Positions 9,456 to 17,960 of a DNA stretch of 36,865 bases are shown here, piece after piece; within the stretch, counting starts at the first letter, position 1, and every line of letters begins with the position of its first letter. The notes beneath the pieces were generated by a model. That model worked only from the letters and a program-made list of their open reading frames with translations, had not been told where the DNA came from and searched no databases. This stretch comes from Bradyrhizobiaceae bacterium. Lineage in GTDB: Bacteria; Pseudomonadota; Alphaproteobacteria; Rhizobiales; Hyphomicrobiaceae. The position numbers and the translations under genes were made by a program. Where the stretch lies: positions 1-36,865 of the forward strand of contig CANJPN010000002.1 in NCBI GenBank assembly GCA_947475855.1, read 5' to 3'.

Positions 9456-12302
9456 GTGCCGCGTCTATTCATTTCGCACTCCAGCAAGGATAACATCCAG
9501 GCACTCGCCTTCCAGCGCTGGCTGATGGGCAAGGGCTGGGGGGAGGACGACGTCTTCATCGACCTGCACGACATGCAGGCCGGCGAGAAGTGGCGCGAGA
9601 CGCTGGTCAAGGCCAACGTCGCCTGCGACGCGCTGCTGTTCCTTGCCTCGCCCGAGGCGCTCGACAGCGACGAATGCATGCGCGAGGTGCGCCGCGCCGA
9701 GGACGACCGCAAGGACGTGATCGTCGCCATCTTGCGCGACGTGCGGCTCGACGACCCGCGCCTCAAGCCGTGGATGGACCGCCAGATCATGGATCTGTCC
9801 GCCGACCTGCGCGAGGAGCGCGTCGAGGTCGAGCACCAAAGCCGCCGGCACTTCGTGGACTTCAACCGGCTTGCGCTGGAGGCGATTCACGCCAAGCTGA
9901 TCGATTGGGGGCACGCGCCCGACAGCTTCGCTTGGCCGCCGAAAGAGCGCCCCGCCGCGCAGCCCTACCCTGGCCTCGATGCGTTCGACGAGTTGTCCGC
10001 CGGCATCTTCTTCGGCCGCGAGGCCGATATCATGAGCGGTATCCGCGACCTACGCCAGATGCGCCATCGTGGCAGCCCACGCCTGATGGTCATTCAAGCC
10101 GCGTCCGGTGCCGGCAAGTCGAGCTTTTTGCGCGCTGGCCTTTGGCCGAAGCTGTTTCGCACCGCCGAGTTCGTGCCTTTTGCGATCGTGCGCCCGGCCA
10201 AGGGCGTAATCACGGGGCCGCAGGGCCTCGGCAAGGGCCTGGAGGACTGGTTCGGCCGTCACCGCATCCGGCGCTCGGCCGGCGCGATCAATGCCGAGCT
10301 GATGGCGGGAGACGCGCTGGCTGGAGCCGCGAAGCTGGCCGGCTTCATGAGCGAGGCGGCGAAGCTCGTCACCGAGGCACGCAGCCTCGCAGCCGAGGAT
10401 GCCCGACCACCCGCGCGGCCCTCGATGCTGATCGCCATCGACCAGGGCGAGGAGCTGTTCGCCGCCGAGGACGCCGCCGAGAGCGAGCGCTTCATCTCCA
10501 TGCTGGGCCATCTGCTGGCGCATCCGCCCGAGGGCCTCGATCCCTACGCCCTGATGACCATCCGCGCTGACAGCGTCGACCCGCTGTTGCAGCGCGTGCC
10601 GAAACTCGGAATCGACGCGCCGCATATGCGTCCGCTGCCGCCGCTCTCGCTGTCGGCCTATCGCGATGTCATTACGCGGCCGGCCGCCGTCTACGCCCGC
10701 CGTGTCGGCCGTCTCGACATCGAGCCCGCGCTGGTCGAGACCCTGATCGCCAAGGCGACCGGCGCCGACGCGCTGCCGCTGCTGGCCTTCACCCTGCAGC
10801 GCATGTTCGACCTGTACCACAAAGAGCAGCGGCTGACGGTCGCCGACTACGAGGCGATGGGCGGCATCGAGGGCTCGATCGACCGGGCGCTGGCCGAGGC
10901 GCAGAAGGCGGCTGGCAATGCGGGCAGCCAGGACAGCCTGCGCCGCCTGCTGATCCCCGGGCTCGCGACCTGGGACCCGGCGGCGAACGCGGCCAAGCGC
11001 ATCGTCGCGCAGGAGGCCGAGTTGATGAGCGGCGACCGCGCAGCGCTGGCCCCTCTCACCGATGCGCTTGTCGCTAAACGTCTGCTGACACGCGGTGCGG
11101 GCACGCTGGAGGTGGCGCACGAGGCGCTGCTGCGCCGGCCCCTGATCGACGGCTGGCTGGAGGCGCAGAAGGACGCACTAAAGCTCCGCGACGACGTGTT
11201 GCGCGAAGCGAAAGAGTGGGCGGGTGGCGGACGGCGGCGCCGGGATCTCGTTCGCCCCCGAGAGCGGCTCAAAGAGGCACGAAGGCTTGCCGCGCGGTCT
11301 GATTTCCGCAACGCCATGGCGCCAGCAAAAGCCTACCTGACAGCCTGCTGGCGCAGTGCGATGCGGGGAAGGATGTTCGTCGGAACACTCGCAGGGGCCA
11401 TTGTGGGTCTGCTCGGCCTTGCCGCCACCGGCGTGCTGGAGCCCAATGCGATGAAGGTGCAGGCGCGCCGTCTTGCCGATCTGAACATGCCCACGCTTGG
11501 GACGATGCCGGGCGTATTGACGGCAGAGAAGGAGCGGGCGCTCAAAGCCAGCGATAGCTTCCAGGAATGCTGGAGCTGCCCCGAGATGGTGGCGGTTCCG
11601 GCCGGTGAGTTCATGATGGGCTCACCCGAGACAGAGCAGGGGCGCAGCAAGGACGAAGGTCCGCAGCGCAAGGTCACGATCTCAGCCGCGCTCGCCATCG
11701 GCCGCTTCGAGGTGACGTTCGATGAATGGGACGGTTGCGTCGCTCACGCTGGGTGTCCTGCAGAGGGAGTGGCCGCAGCCAACTTCGGGCGCGGCCGACA
11801 GCCGGTTATCAACGTGAGCTGGGAGGACGCCAAGAAATATGTGGACTGGCTGTCGAAGCGTACCGGCAAGACCTACCGCCTGCTGACCGAGGCCGAATGG
11901 GAATACGCCGCACGGGCCGGTAAGGCGACGCGCTTCTCCTTCGGCGATGACGATGAGGCGCTTGGCGAGCACGCTTGGTTTTCGGACAACTCAGAAAGCC
12001 GGACGCACGCGGTGGGCGCCAAGAGAGCCAATGCCTTCGGCCTGCACGACATGCACGGCAATGTCACCGAGTGGGTCGAGGACTGCTACGTCGAAAACTA
12101 CAACGGCGCGCCGACTGATGGGGCTTCATGGAAAGAGGGGTGTAAGGATAAAACGTCTTCCCGCGTGGTTCGCGGCGGTTCCTGGGTCATCGATACAGTC
12201 GACCTCCGCTCGTCGATCCGCGGCAGGGACGTACCCGTCATCCGGAACAGCTACTTCGGCGTCCGTGTTGCTCGTGTTCTTTCTCCTGCCAGAACGCTGT
12301 GA
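9456..12302 (+). CDS. DGR target protein: TIR - STAND NTPase - TM - FGE-sulfatase/C-type-lectin-fold domain
   Basis: 948 aa, GTG start with 'ggggggag' upstream; TIR 'MPRLFISHSSKDN...SDECMREVRRA'; Walker A 'AASGAGKSSFLRAG', Walker B 'LIAIDQGEELF'; TM 'MFVGTLAGAIVGLLGLAATGVL'; FGE domain 'MVAVPAGEFMMGSPETEQG...RVVRGGSW...GVRVAR'. Confidence 0.93.
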   Translation: MPRLFISHSSKDNIQALAFQRWLMGKGWGEDDVFIDLHDMQAGEKWRETLVKANVACDALLFLASPEALDSDECMREVRRAEDDRKDVIVAILRDVRLDDPRLKPWMDRQIMDLSADLREERVEVEHQSRRHFVDFNRLALEAIHAKLIDWGHAPDSFAWPPKERPAAQPYPGLDAFDELSAGIFFGREADIMSGIRDLRQMRHRGSPRLMVIQAASGAGKSSFLRAGLWPKLFRTAEFVPFAIVRPAKGVITGPQGLGKGLEDWFGRHRIRRSAGAINAELMAGDALAGAAKLAGFMSEAAKLVTEARSLAAEDARPPARPSMLIAIDQGEELFAAEDAAESERFISMLGHLLAHPPEGLDPYALMTIRADSVDPLLQRVPKLGIDAPHMRPLPPLSLSAYRDVITRPAAVYARRVGRLDIEPALVETLIAKATGADALPLLAFTLQRMFDLYHKEQRLTVADYEAMGGIEGSIDRALAEAQKAAGNAGSQDSLRRLLIPGLATWDPAANAAKRIVAQEAELMSGDRAALAPLTDALVAKRLLTRGAGTLEVAHEALLRRPLIDGWLEAQKDALKLRDDVLREAKEWAGGGRRRRDLVRPRERLKEARRLAARSDFRNAMAPAKAYLTACWRSAMRGRMFVGTLAGAIVGLLGLAATGVLEPNAMKVQARRLADLNMPTLGTMPGVLTAEKERALKASDSFQECWSCPEMVAVPAGEFMMGSPETEQGRSKDEGPQRKVTISAALAIGRFEVTFDEWDGCVAHAGCPAEGVAAANFGRGRQPVINVSWEDAKKYVDWLSKRTGKTYRLLTEAEWEYAARAGKATRFSFGDDDEALGEHAWFSDNSESRTHAVGAKRANAFGLHDMHGNVTEWVEDCYVENYNGAPTDGASWKEGCKDKTSSRVVRGGSWVIDTVDLRSSIRGRDVPVIRNSYFGVRVARVLSPARTL
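12154..12298 (+). repeat. DGR variable repeat (VR)
   Basis: 145 bp, gapless match to 14115-14259 (offset 1961); 18 mismatches, 16 at TR adenines; encodes the C-terminus of the FGE domain. Confidence 0.96.
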
Positions 12303-12663
12303 TGTCCGATGTCAAGTGCACAACGCATGATTTTTCCGCTCCCGTTCGCAACCGCAACGGAATGAGTTTTGGGACGATCGTGCATGACAGGAGGCAGAGC
12401 CTGAAGACGACGGTGATCAATCTGTGATGCGCGGGTTGGCTACCGCAGTTCCGATTGTTCGTCCGGGCCTTTCCCTGTCTCTAATCGGGCGTCGGTCGAT
12501 GACCGGCCACAAAGCGTTCTTTGGGAGTTGCCCTGCCGTGGCTCTGCCCCCCGCCATGCACGATTGATGTATGGCGGCTTTGATCTGCCGACGGAGAGCA
12601 GGTTCTACGGAGCGCGCTCACACGCAAAGTAGGACCTGCGCGGTCAACGGGCGCCAGCGTACA

Positions 12664-13785
12664 TTACTGTGTCCGGACTACCGGTTGCACCTCGCGCCCT
12701 ATAGCCCAGATGAATGCCGCCAGCTCGCGTGCGATGGCAGTGACCGCGACAGTCGATTTCTTGCCTTTGCCGGTCAGCGCACGATAACGCGCGCACAAGC
12801 GAGCCTGCGCTTTCCATGCGATGTCGACGACCGGCTTTGGCAGAGCTGCGTGCTTGATCTGCTTGGCAGCACCAACCCTTGCAGGATGGCGATAATGCCA
12901 TGCGCATTCGACGAGCATTCTGCGTGCTGCGCTGTTGCCGGCTTTTGTAATTGAGCCTCGCCTGACCGTGTCACCGGTCGATTGTTCCGATGGGACTAGC
13001 CCAAGATACGCCATGAGCTGGCGCGGGTTTTGGAACCGGTTGAGGTCGCCGACCTCGGCTAGAAGCGTGACGGCCGCGACGAACTCGATGCCGCGCATCG
13101 CCTGAATGGCCTGTGCGACTGGCATCAGCGACCATCCGCACGCAAGTTCTGCGATCGACCGCTCGATGCGTGCGAGCCTTTCCTGAGTGTCACGAACCGC
13201 ACCGAGACCTTCCTGCAAGACAAGATAGTGCGCGTGATGATCGAAACTCTGCTCCGAAATCCAGCGCGCGTGCGCCTTGCTCCAAGCCTTGCGTCCTGGG
13301 AAATGACGCCCCTGCCGCAGCAGGAACGACGTGACCTGTTGACGTTTGGCGCGTAGGTCGCAGACTGCCGCATCGCGCGCACGGACGAGATCGCGAATGG
13401 CCTCATGCTGAACATCTGGCACCCACACTGCGGTCAGGTCTCCGGCACGCAGCGACTTGGCCAAACCTTCTGCATCGCGCCGGTTTGTCTTGACCCTGTC
13501 GCCGGGCTTCGTGGGAATGAGCGAGGGGGCAACGACGATGCAGGAGACCCCTAGCTCGATCAGCAAACGATATAGGCCATAACCGGTTGGTCCCGCTTCG
13601 TAGCAGAAATGAAGCTGGCGATAGCGCCCCGAGAGTTTGGAGACGAGCTTGCGGACAGCCTCAGGGGTATTGGCAATTTCGCCAAGAAAGCGGACCCCGC
13701 CGTTCCGCCCTGCCTCGGCCACGGCAACCGCATTCCGCAACTTCGAGGTATCAATTCCGACGAAAGCTTCGCTACAATCCGACAC
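12664..13785 (-). CDS. IS110-family transposase
   Basis: 373 aa; 'FVGIDTSKLRNAVAVAEAG', 'KTNRRDAEGLAKSLRAG', 'IRAMRGIEFVAAVTLLAEVGDLNRFQNPRQLMAYLGLVPSEQSTGDTVRRGSITKAGNSAARRMLVECAW'. Confidence 0.93.
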   Translation of the reverse strand: MSDCSEAFVGIDTSKLRNAVAVAEAGRNGGVRFLGEIANTPEAVRKLVSKLSGRYRQLHFCYEAGPTGYGLYRLLIELGVSCIVVAPSLIPTKPGDRVKTNRRDAEGLAKSLRAGDLTAVWVPDVQHEAIRDLVRARDAAVCDLRAKRQQVTSFLLRQGRHFPGRKAWSKAHARWISEQSFDHHAHYLVLQEGLGAVRDTQERLARIERSIAELACGWSLMPVAQAIQAMRGIEFVAAVTLLAEVGDLNRFQNPRQLMAYLGLVPSEQSTGDTVRRGSITKAGNSAARRMLVECAWHYRHPARVGAAKQIKHAALPKPVVDIAWKAQARLCARYRALTGKGKKSTVAVTAIARELAAFIWAIGREVQPVVRTQ

Positions 13786-14114
13786 GGCTCGCCCTCCTTG
13801 CGTTGAGGATAGGCCCGGAATTTCCGAGCAGCCCTCGCTGTCGCATCGAGGGTGAGTCGCCTCAACGGCGGGACGGACATAGGGTCTCTAACCTCTTGCC
13901 CCTTTACAACTTTACGTCTTGTGCGCGTCGGTCGATCCCGTCCGCGACCTGAACTCTTCCGCCGGAGGCGGACCGCAATTTTTTCGGTGTATGACCCGGC
14001 TACAGCCATGGACTCCGTGATGCGGACTCTGGCATCGAGGTTGCGGAGGACGCGTATCGCCTCCGTCTCCGATCTCGTGATGTCGCGTTTGCACGCTCGG
14101 AGCCTGAACGGCCC

Positions 14115-14259
14115 CGTCTTCCCGCGTGGTTCGCGGCGGTTCCTGGAACAACAATACAGACAACCTCCGCTCGTCGAACCGCAACAGGAACGAACCCGAC
14201 AACCGGAACAACAACATCGGCTTCCGTGTTGCTCGTGTTCTTTCTCCTGCCAGTACGCT
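14115..14259 (+). repeat. DGR template repeat (TR)
   Basis: AAC-rich core 'ggaacaacaatacagacaac...aaccggaacaacaacatcggc'; see VR. Confidence 0.96.
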
Positions 14260-14510
14260 TTTCTTCGCCAGAGCCGGTGCGATCATGGTCGCATCGGGCG
14301 TGCACAGGGTGGCGAGTGGCACCGTCGGATGCGTGCATCCGCGCTTGCTTGGCCGCCCGACGAGCGTTCAGGGCCGTTCATGATGATTGGGTGCGGCCGC
14401 CGGCCGGTTGCCTACAGCAGCCGAACGTCGGCAAGAAGGTCCACCACACCGGCGTCGGTCATGGGTCCATCGCGGCCGACCGGCGCCGGTGGCATTTTGA
14501 GAGGGTCGCG

Positions 14511-14909
14511 ATGAGAGACGACGCCCGCCGCACCGGTCCCGCCGTGGAGGCGCACTATCAGCTCCTCAACTGGTTGATGCCGACGATCGCGCGGTTTCCC
14601 CGTGAACAGCGCTTCCTGCTCGGCGACCGCATTCAGTCCACCGCGCTCGACGTGCTGGAGGCGCTGATCGAGGCGACCTACACGCGCGAGCGGCGCACAC
14701 ATCTCGCCCGCGCCAACCTCGGATTGGAGAAGCTGCGGTTTTTTTTCCGCCTCGCGCACGAGCAGCGCCATCTCGATCCCAGGCGCTACGAGCATGCCGC
14801 CCGCGCCATCGACGAGGTCGGCCGGCTGGTCGGCGGCTGGGCCAAGGCGAGCGGACCGTCACGGCCTATCGATGCGGGGCAGGACCGTGGCGAATCTGCC
14901 CAACATTGA
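14511..14909 (+). CDS. avd: DGR accessory variability protein Avd
   Basis: 132 aa 'LLNWLMPTIARFPREQRFLLGDRIQSTALDVLEALIEATYTRERRTHLARANLGLEKLRFFFRLAHEQRHLDPRRYEHAARAIDEVGRLVGGWAKA', the Avd four-helix-bundle pattern. Confidence 0.9.
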   Translation: MRDDARRTGPAVEAHYQLLNWLMPTIARFPREQRFLLGDRIQSTALDVLEALIEATYTRERRTHLARANLGLEKLRFFFRLAHEQRHLDPRRYEHAARAIDEVGRLVGGWAKASGPSRPIDAGQDRGESAQH

Positions 14910-15249
14910 CGCGGCCGTCGTCGAGGATGCCAAGCTGACGGGCTATCTGCTCGATGCCGGGCATCCCAAGGGCGCCGCAAAGGCGAAATTCCTGGTCAGC
15001 TTCGGCTTCTCAGTGCAACGGCCCGACGAGGTCCGCGCGGCATTCCTGGAACACGCCCGCCAGAACGACGTTTCGAGCGTGCAACAGACCGCGTTCGGCA
15101 CCATGTACGAGATCGACGGACCGCTGCCGTGCCCGGACGGCCGCGAGCCGGTTGTGCGCGTCGTGTGGATGCAGGATATTGGCGCCATCGCCCCGCGCCT
15201 CATAACCATGGTGCCGAGGACGGTGCGAACCACAAGGAGCGACCCATGA
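14872..15249 (+). CDS. DUF6883-like protein (alternative GTG start 14887)
   Basis: 'LPNIDAAVVEDAKLTGYLLDAGHPKGAAKAKFLVSFGFSVQRPDEVRAAFLEHA...GREPVVRVVWMQDIGAIAPRLITMVP'; overlaps the end of avd. Confidence 0.75.
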   Translation: MRGRTVANLPNIDAAVVEDAKLTGYLLDAGHPKGAAKAKFLVSFGFSVQRPDEVRAAFLEHARQNDVSSVQQTAFGTMYEIDGPLPCPDGREPVVRVVWMQDIGAIAPRLITMVPRTVRTTRSDP

Positions 15250-15470
15250 TCGAGGAGCATGAGCAGGTCGTCCTGACGCGGGACCTGCCCGACCATGGTA
15301 TCGTCGCCGGTGACATCGGGGTCGTTGTGGCAGTGCATCAAGCCGGCGCCGGCTACACGCTGGAGTTCATGACGGTCGCGGGCGACACCATCGCCATCGT
15401 GACTGTCGACGCTGCCGACGTTCGCCCGGCGCGCGAGCGCGAGGTGCCACACGTGCGCGCTGCCGAGTAG
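15246..15470 (+). CDS. DUF4926-like protein
   Basis: 74 aa 'MIEEHEQVVLTRDLPDHGIVAGDIGVVVAVHQAGAGYTLEFMTVAGDTIAIVTVDAADVRPA'; ATGA overlap with the preceding gene. Confidence 0.75.
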   Translation: MIEEHEQVVLTRDLPDHGIVAGDIGVVVAVHQAGAGYTLEFMTVAGDTIAIVTVDAADVRPAREREVPHVRAAE

Positions 15471-15494
15471 GATAGTGACCTATGGGCGCCATTC

Positions 15495-16607
15495 ATGCCC
15501 GCACGACAAAAGCATAAGGGCCTGTTCGGGAGGATTGCCAGCTTCAACGCGCTGCTGATCGCCGCCAGGAAGGCCGTAAACGGCAAGCGCAAGAAGCCGG
15601 GCGCGGCATCATTCTTCGCCAACCTCGAACGCGAGCTGCTGCGCCTGGAGCGCGAATTGCGCGACGGCAGCTATCGCCCCGGCCGCTACGTCGAGATCCT
15701 TGTCCGCGATCCCAAGGAGCGTCTCGTCTCCGCAGCGCCGTTCCGCGACCGTGTCGTGCATCATGCGCTGTGCGCCGTCATATGCCCGATTTTCGAAACC
15801 GGCTTCATCGGCAACACCTTCGCGAACCGCACCGGCAAGGGCACGCACGCCGCGATCCACGTTTACGAGCGCCATCGGGACAACCACGCCCACGTGCTGC
15901 GCGCCGACATCTACCGCTATTTCCCGTCGATCGACCATGAGGTTCTGAAGGGCCTGTTCCGCCGCCGCATCGCTTGTGAGCGCACATTGGCGCTGATGGA
16001 AACAATCGTCGACGCCTCGAACGCGCAAGAGCCCGTCGAGCTGCATTTCCCCGGCGACGATCTGTTCGAGCCCTACCGGCGGCGGCGCGGCCTACCGATC
16101 GGCAACCTCACCAGCCAGTTCTTCGCCAACCTTTACCTCGACCGCTTTGATCACTGGGTGAGCGAGAAGCTCGGCGCGCCCTATGTGAGGTACGTAGACG
16201 ACTTTGTCGTCTTCCACGACGATGCAAGCGTGCTGAGCGACTGGAGAGCGCAGATCGGGCGCTACCTGGAGGGCCGCCGCCTTAGGCTGCACCCCCACAA
16301 GACCGTGATCCTGCCGACCTCCGAGCCGTCTGTGTTTCTCGGCTTCGAGTTGCACGCAGGCCCGCGCAAGCACGGCGGCGACAAAGCGGGGCGAGGCCAG
16401 CGCCGACTGCCCGAGGATAACGTGGCGCGCATTCGCAATCGACTCCGTGGACTGCGCGACGGTTGGCGCGCCGGTGCCGCGACCAAGGCCGACGTCGAGG
16501 CACGCATCAGCGCCTGGATCGCACACGCCGATCACGCAGACACGTTCTGGCTGAGGCAGGCGATGTTCGAGAACGGCTGGTTCGAGCCGGTTTCGGGAAT
16601 GCCGTAA
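15495..16607 (+). CDS. DGR-type reverse transcriptase
   Basis: 370 aa; 'LRADIYRYFPSIDH', 'GLPIGNLTSQFFANLYLDRFDHWV' (xGxxxSQ motif), 'YVRYVDDFVVFHDD', 'LHPHKTVILPTSEPSVFLGF'. Confidence 0.94.
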   Translation: MPARQKHKGLFGRIASFNALLIAARKAVNGKRKKPGAASFFANLERELLRLERELRDGSYRPGRYVEILVRDPKERLVSAAPFRDRVVHHALCAVICPIFETGFIGNTFANRTGKGTHAAIHVYERHRDNHAHVLRADIYRYFPSIDHEVLKGLFRRRIACERTLALMETIVDASNAQEPVELHFPGDDLFEPYRRRRGLPIGNLTSQFFANLYLDRFDHWVSEKLGAPYVRYVDDFVVFHDDASVLSDWRAQIGRYLEGRRLRLHPHKTVILPTSEPSVFLGFELHAGPRKHGGDKAGRGQRRLPEDNVARIRNRLRGLRDGWRAGAATKADVEARISAWIAHADHADTFWLRQAMFENGWFEPVSGMP

Positions 16608-16976
16608 GGCTGTGTTGCGGAGCGGGCACTCCGCTGTGTTGTCGACCGCCGTGCCAGTCATATGGTCATCAGTGGCGGCGACGGTCGCGATGATCAGAAG
16701 CGGACGAAGAACCCAACACGATCGTCAGTCGTCGCCTTGTTCTGCTAATGGGGTCACACAACCTGCCGTTGTCATCGCGTCCGAAGCGCGACAGGTCATC
16801 CCTCAGCTCCGGACATGCTTTGACATCCCCGCCCGCCCGCTGCCCAACGTCAACACGGCAATCGCCTTGCTGATTGGGTCGTGGCCGCGTTGCCGACAGA
16901 CTGGCTTGGGGCGAAACCGACTTTGTGTTCCTGTGCTACTCGAACCCCGGCTCGTTCGCAGCTGAATACAGCATGG

Positions 16977-17201
16977 TCAGCCTTGCCGCAAAGTTGGCCG
17001 CTCGCCGTTTTCCGGCACATCCAAACTGACCTCACTGGGCCCGGCAAAGGGTAGCGTGAGTCTCACCGCTACAACGCGGCGGAACTTACCGGACGACTTT
17101 TCCTCCAGCAACTCGGACGCATCGTCTGCGTCAGTGTGCGCCGCGTACTCTCCGGTCTCGTCCCATGTGACGAAAATTACCGCCGCGGTCTTTCCGCTCA
17201 T
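16977..17201 (-). CDS. small hypothetical protein overlapping the resolvase stop
   Basis: 74 aa 'MSGKTAAVIFVTWDETGEYAAHTDADDASELLEEKSSGKFRRVVAVRLTLPF...'; 4-bp ATGA overlap with 17198..17788. Confidence 0.6.
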   Translation of the reverse strand: MSGKTAAVIFVTWDETGEYAAHTDADDASELLEEKSSGKFRRVVAVRLTLPFAGPSEVSLDVPENGERPTLRQG

Positions 17202-17788
17202 GCTGCCGCCCCCAGTTTCAGAGTGCCGGTGGCGCCGAGACCCGCATGTTCCATCACGCGGTAGACGCTCGACCGCGAAATGCCAAGTTGCTTCGCGATT
17301 TCCTTCGGCCCGACGCGGTTCGCGAGCAGCGCCCGGATCTCGTCCGCCTTCTCGCGCGCGGTCGGCGCACGGCCCTTGTACTTCTTCTCAGCTTTCGCCT
17401 TCGCGATGCCCTCCCGCTGCCGCTCCAACATCAGCTCGCGCTCGAACTCGGCGATGCCACCGAGCAAGGTGAGCATCAGCCGCGCCGTCGGCGACCCGGT
17501 GTCCATGCCGAGCGACAGGATGCGCAGCTGCACCTTCTTCTCGGCCAGACGATCGACGATCGTCATCAGGTCGCGCACGCTGCGCGCCAATCGGTCAGGC
17601 TTAGTGACGATCACCACGTCGCCCTCACGTGCGAACTCGATCAGCGCCTCGAGTTGCACGCGCGGCGCGACACTCGACACCTGCTCCTTGAAGATTTTCT
17701 CGACGCTCGCGGCCTTGAGGTCGCGCTCCTGCGCTTCCAGCCCGGCGATCTGCTCGACGGTGGATGTTCTGGCGTATCCAATGTCCAT
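17198..17788 (-). CDS. serine recombinase/resolvase
   Basis: 'MDIGYARTSTVEQIAGLEAQERDL...VIVTKPDRLARSVRDLMTIVDRLAEKKVQLRIL' plus C-terminal HTH 'GPKEIAKQLGISRSSVYRVM'; start chosen at MDIGYARTS. Confidence 0.92.
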   Translation of the reverse strand: MDIGYARTSTVEQIAGLEAQERDLKAASVEKIFKEQVSSVAPRVQLEALIEFAREGDVVIVTKPDRLARSVRDLMTIVDRLAEKKVQLRILSLGMDTGSPTARLMLTLLGGIAEFERELMLERQREGIAKAKAEKKYKGRAPTAREKADEIRALLANRVGPKEIAKQLGISRSSVYRVMEHAGLGATGTLKLGAAA

Positions 17789-17960
17789 GGGAGGATCTCG
17801 TGTCCCGGTGAATGATAGAGATCCTGAGTCACGAAGTCCCGCAGTGCAAGGATAATGTATGTGGTACGCGAAATGAGGATGGCCGCGAGTCCCGTTAGGG
17901 TAAGGGTTATGGGACGCAAGGTCGTTCCAGTTGGCATGAGAAAGCATGCTGGGCTACCAG

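Noticed and set aside
9590-11120. Long ORFs 9590..10570 (+), 10050..11120 (-) and others over the TIR-STAND gene
   Set aside because: Alternative-frame artefacts of GC-rich coding sequence; composition is Arg/Ala-rich and no family recognisable
14226-14510. N-terminal extension of the avd ORF
   Set aside because: Reads out of the TR and spacer; Avd homology begins at the ATG at 14511
15495-16607. RT as a retron, group II intron or CRISPR-associated RT
   Set aside because: Clear TR/VR pair, Avd neighbour and xGxxxSQ motif identify a DGR RT; no maturase/HNH domain or msr/msd evidence
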